The notes under the pieces: model-generated
Told to the model about the DNA's origin: nothing
What the model saw: only the letters and a program-made list of their open reading frames with translations
The model's database searches: none
Origin: Sulfuriferula multivorans
GTDB lineage: Bacteria; Pseudomonadota; Gammaproteobacteria; Burkholderiales; Thiobacillaceae
Length of the DNA stretch: 6,102 nucleotides
Direction of reading: 5' to 3'
NCBI GenBank assembly: GCA_010365175.1
Contig: JAAFGW010000188.1
Coordinates: 1 to 6,102, forward strand
Position numbers and translations under genes: made by a program
Shown here: piece after piece, positions 5,167 to 6,102 of the stretch
Layout of the letters: each line of letters begins with the position of its first letter
Numbering within the stretch: the stretch's first letter is position 1

Positions 5167-6009
5167 ATGGACGCCATGAAAAAGCCGCTGAAATCCTCCG
5201 GAGCCAAAGGCTCGCCGCTGCTGGTCAAGGCGTTAACGCAAAGCGAGCAGGTAAAGGACAAGGTCGAGACCTGCGCCGTTGAACTCTCTGAGGTGAATAC
5301 GGTATTGAAAGGCGAACTGATCGAGCACTTGCCATTGGAGGATATCCAATTGGCGCTCGAGCAAAGTGCGCATGTGGAACACCAGGTACAGGAATGCGCG
5401 GAGGATCTCCACCAAGTCAATCGCAATCTGGCCAAAGAAATTAGCGCGCGAAAGAAACTGGAAAAGCGCATGGATGACACGGCAGCCGAGGAAGAAAAAA
5501 ACCGTTATCTGGCTTACCATGATACGACCACGGGCTTGGCCAACCGGGCGCTGTTCAACGACAGGATAGAGCAGGCGCTGGCGCAGTCCGAGCGCCATGA
5601 GCGCGCTTTTGCCGTTCTGTTTATCGATCTCGATAAATTCAAGGCCATCAACGACGCTTTCGGCCATGGGGCGGGCGACAAGGTGTTGCAAACGGTGGCG
5701 ACACGATTGCAGGCATGCGTCCGTGAGGAGGATACCGTCAGCCGAATCGGCGGCGACGAGTTCCTGTGCCTGCTGATGGAGGTCAACGACGAGGCGGATG
5801 TCGCCCATATCGCCGAAGCCATCGTTCGCACGACTGCAGAGATTGTGCCACTCGGTGAGACCCAACTCAAAGTCACCGCCAGTATCGGTATTGCAATTTA
5901 TCCGAGGGACGGTACAACCGCGGAGGCCCTGATCAAAAACGCAGATTCGTCGATGTACAGGGCGAAACAGAAGGGCGAAGGGTATTCATTCTTTAACCCG
6001 AGCGAATAG
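5167..6009 (+). CDS. Soluble diguanylate cyclase (GGDEF) with a duplicated coiled N-terminal module
   Basis: This 280-residue cytoplasmic protein should make cyclic di-GMP from two GTP. The C-terminal GGDEF domain (about 113-278) is complete: HDTTTGLANR (118-127), Asp154 of FIDLD for metal binding, the active-site GGDEF (195-199), ASIGIAIYP (238-246), and NADSSMYRAKQKG (258-270). An RxxD inhibitory site (Arg186 to Asp189) sits five residues before GGDEF, so product inhibition is expected. There is no membrane segment, PAS, GAF or receiver domain. Instead residues 22-51 and 63-92 are two copies of a helical unit at 41-residue spacing, 13 of 30 positions identical, each with VxxxVxxCA followed by LxxVN. 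After them a charged coil (92-112) leads into the cyclase domain. The unit is probably a dimerising or sensing coil; its signal is unknown. The gene appears monocistronic within this window. Confidence 0.95.
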   Translation: MDAMKKPLKSSGAKGSPLLVKALTQSEQVKDKVETCAVELSEVNTVLKGELIEHLPLEDIQLALEQSAHVEHQVQECAEDLHQVNRNLAKEISARKKLEKRMDDTAAEEEKNRYLAYHDTTTGLANRALFNDRIEQALAQSERHERAFAVLFIDLDKFKAINDAFGHGAGDKVLQTVATRLQACVREEDTVSRIGGDEFLCLLMEVNDEADVAHIAEAIVRTTAEIVPLGETQLKVTASIGIAIYPRDGTTAEALIKNADSSMYRAKQKGEGYSFFNPSE

Positions 6010-6067
6010 GCTCGGCACGACCCCACCAAGCCGGTATGGCAAGTCGCCGCGCAAGCGGTCGGGAGCC
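6009..6067 (+). repeat. Possible two-part stem after the cyclase stop codon
   Basis: GGCTC (6009-6013) pairs with GAGCC (6063-6067), and CGACC (6018-6022) with GGTCG (6057-6061). A small GCC/GGC hairpin (6030-6040) lies inside. A competing stem CCGC/GCGG (6047-6058) also exists. No T run follows. It may stabilise the end of the transcript; the remaining 35 bases of the window show nothing further. Confidence 0.3.
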
Positions 6068-6102
6068 CAACGCGCCACAAGGGGCCAATCCTTTCACACT
6101 CT

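Noticed and set aside
6065..6071. GCCCAAC, which fits the RYYYAAC core of an integron attC site after the cyclase gene.
   Set aside because: The motif is degenerate, no matching GTTRRRY partner is visible before the window ends, and no integrase or cassette array is present.

Overview
This window looks like a chromosomal segment of a Gram-negative, probably betaproteobacterial genome. The relatives I have in mind are the Gallionellaceae/Nitrosomonadales group. That guess rests on the style of the proteins (a PAS sensor kinase, a YcfJ-type glycine-zipper protein, a GGDEF protein with a distinctive coiled N-terminus) and on a GC content slightly above half; no taxonomic marker gene is present. 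All five well-supported genes lie on the + strand. There are no RNA genes, no CRISPR array, and no recognisable transposase or integrase.

Layout. Positions 1-350 are non-coding and hold a 16-bp tandem direct repeat and two competing small hairpins. Positions 351-1388 encode a membrane-anchored periplasmic solute-binding protein of the NMT1/THI5/SsuA type. After only 8 bases, with the ribosome binding site overlapping the stop codon, comes a 661-residue hybrid-less sensor histidine kinase (1397-3382; TM - periplasmic region - TM - HAMP - coil - PAS - HisKA - HATPase) starting with TTG. A hairpin followed by a T-rich stretch closes this two-gene operon. A YcfJ/UmoD-like glycine-zipper membrane protein follows (3543-4076), then a 222-bp gap with a REP-like inverted repeat. 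Next is a HIT-family nucleotide hydrolase/transferase (4299-4691), then a 475-bp gap full of inverted repeats, and finally a soluble diguanylate cyclase (5167-6009).

How the genes work together. The first two genes form one likely sensory unit. The binding protein has no ABC permease or ATPase beside it, so it more likely presents a small ligand to the periplasmic part of the kinase than feeds a transporter. No response regulator is in the window, so the output is unknown. The GGDEF protein would make cyclic di-GMP in the cytoplasm. It has an intact active site and inhibitory site, and its N-terminus carries two copies of a 30-residue coiled module around a conserved Cys-Ala pair. The YcfJ-like and HIT genes look like independent single-gene units.

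The items most worth a second look are the binding protein-kinase pair, the duplicated N-terminal module of the cyclase, the perfect palindromes inside the first two genes, and the mutually exclusive stems in the leader of the cyclase gene. I see nothing that clearly amounts to an undescribed multi-gene system.
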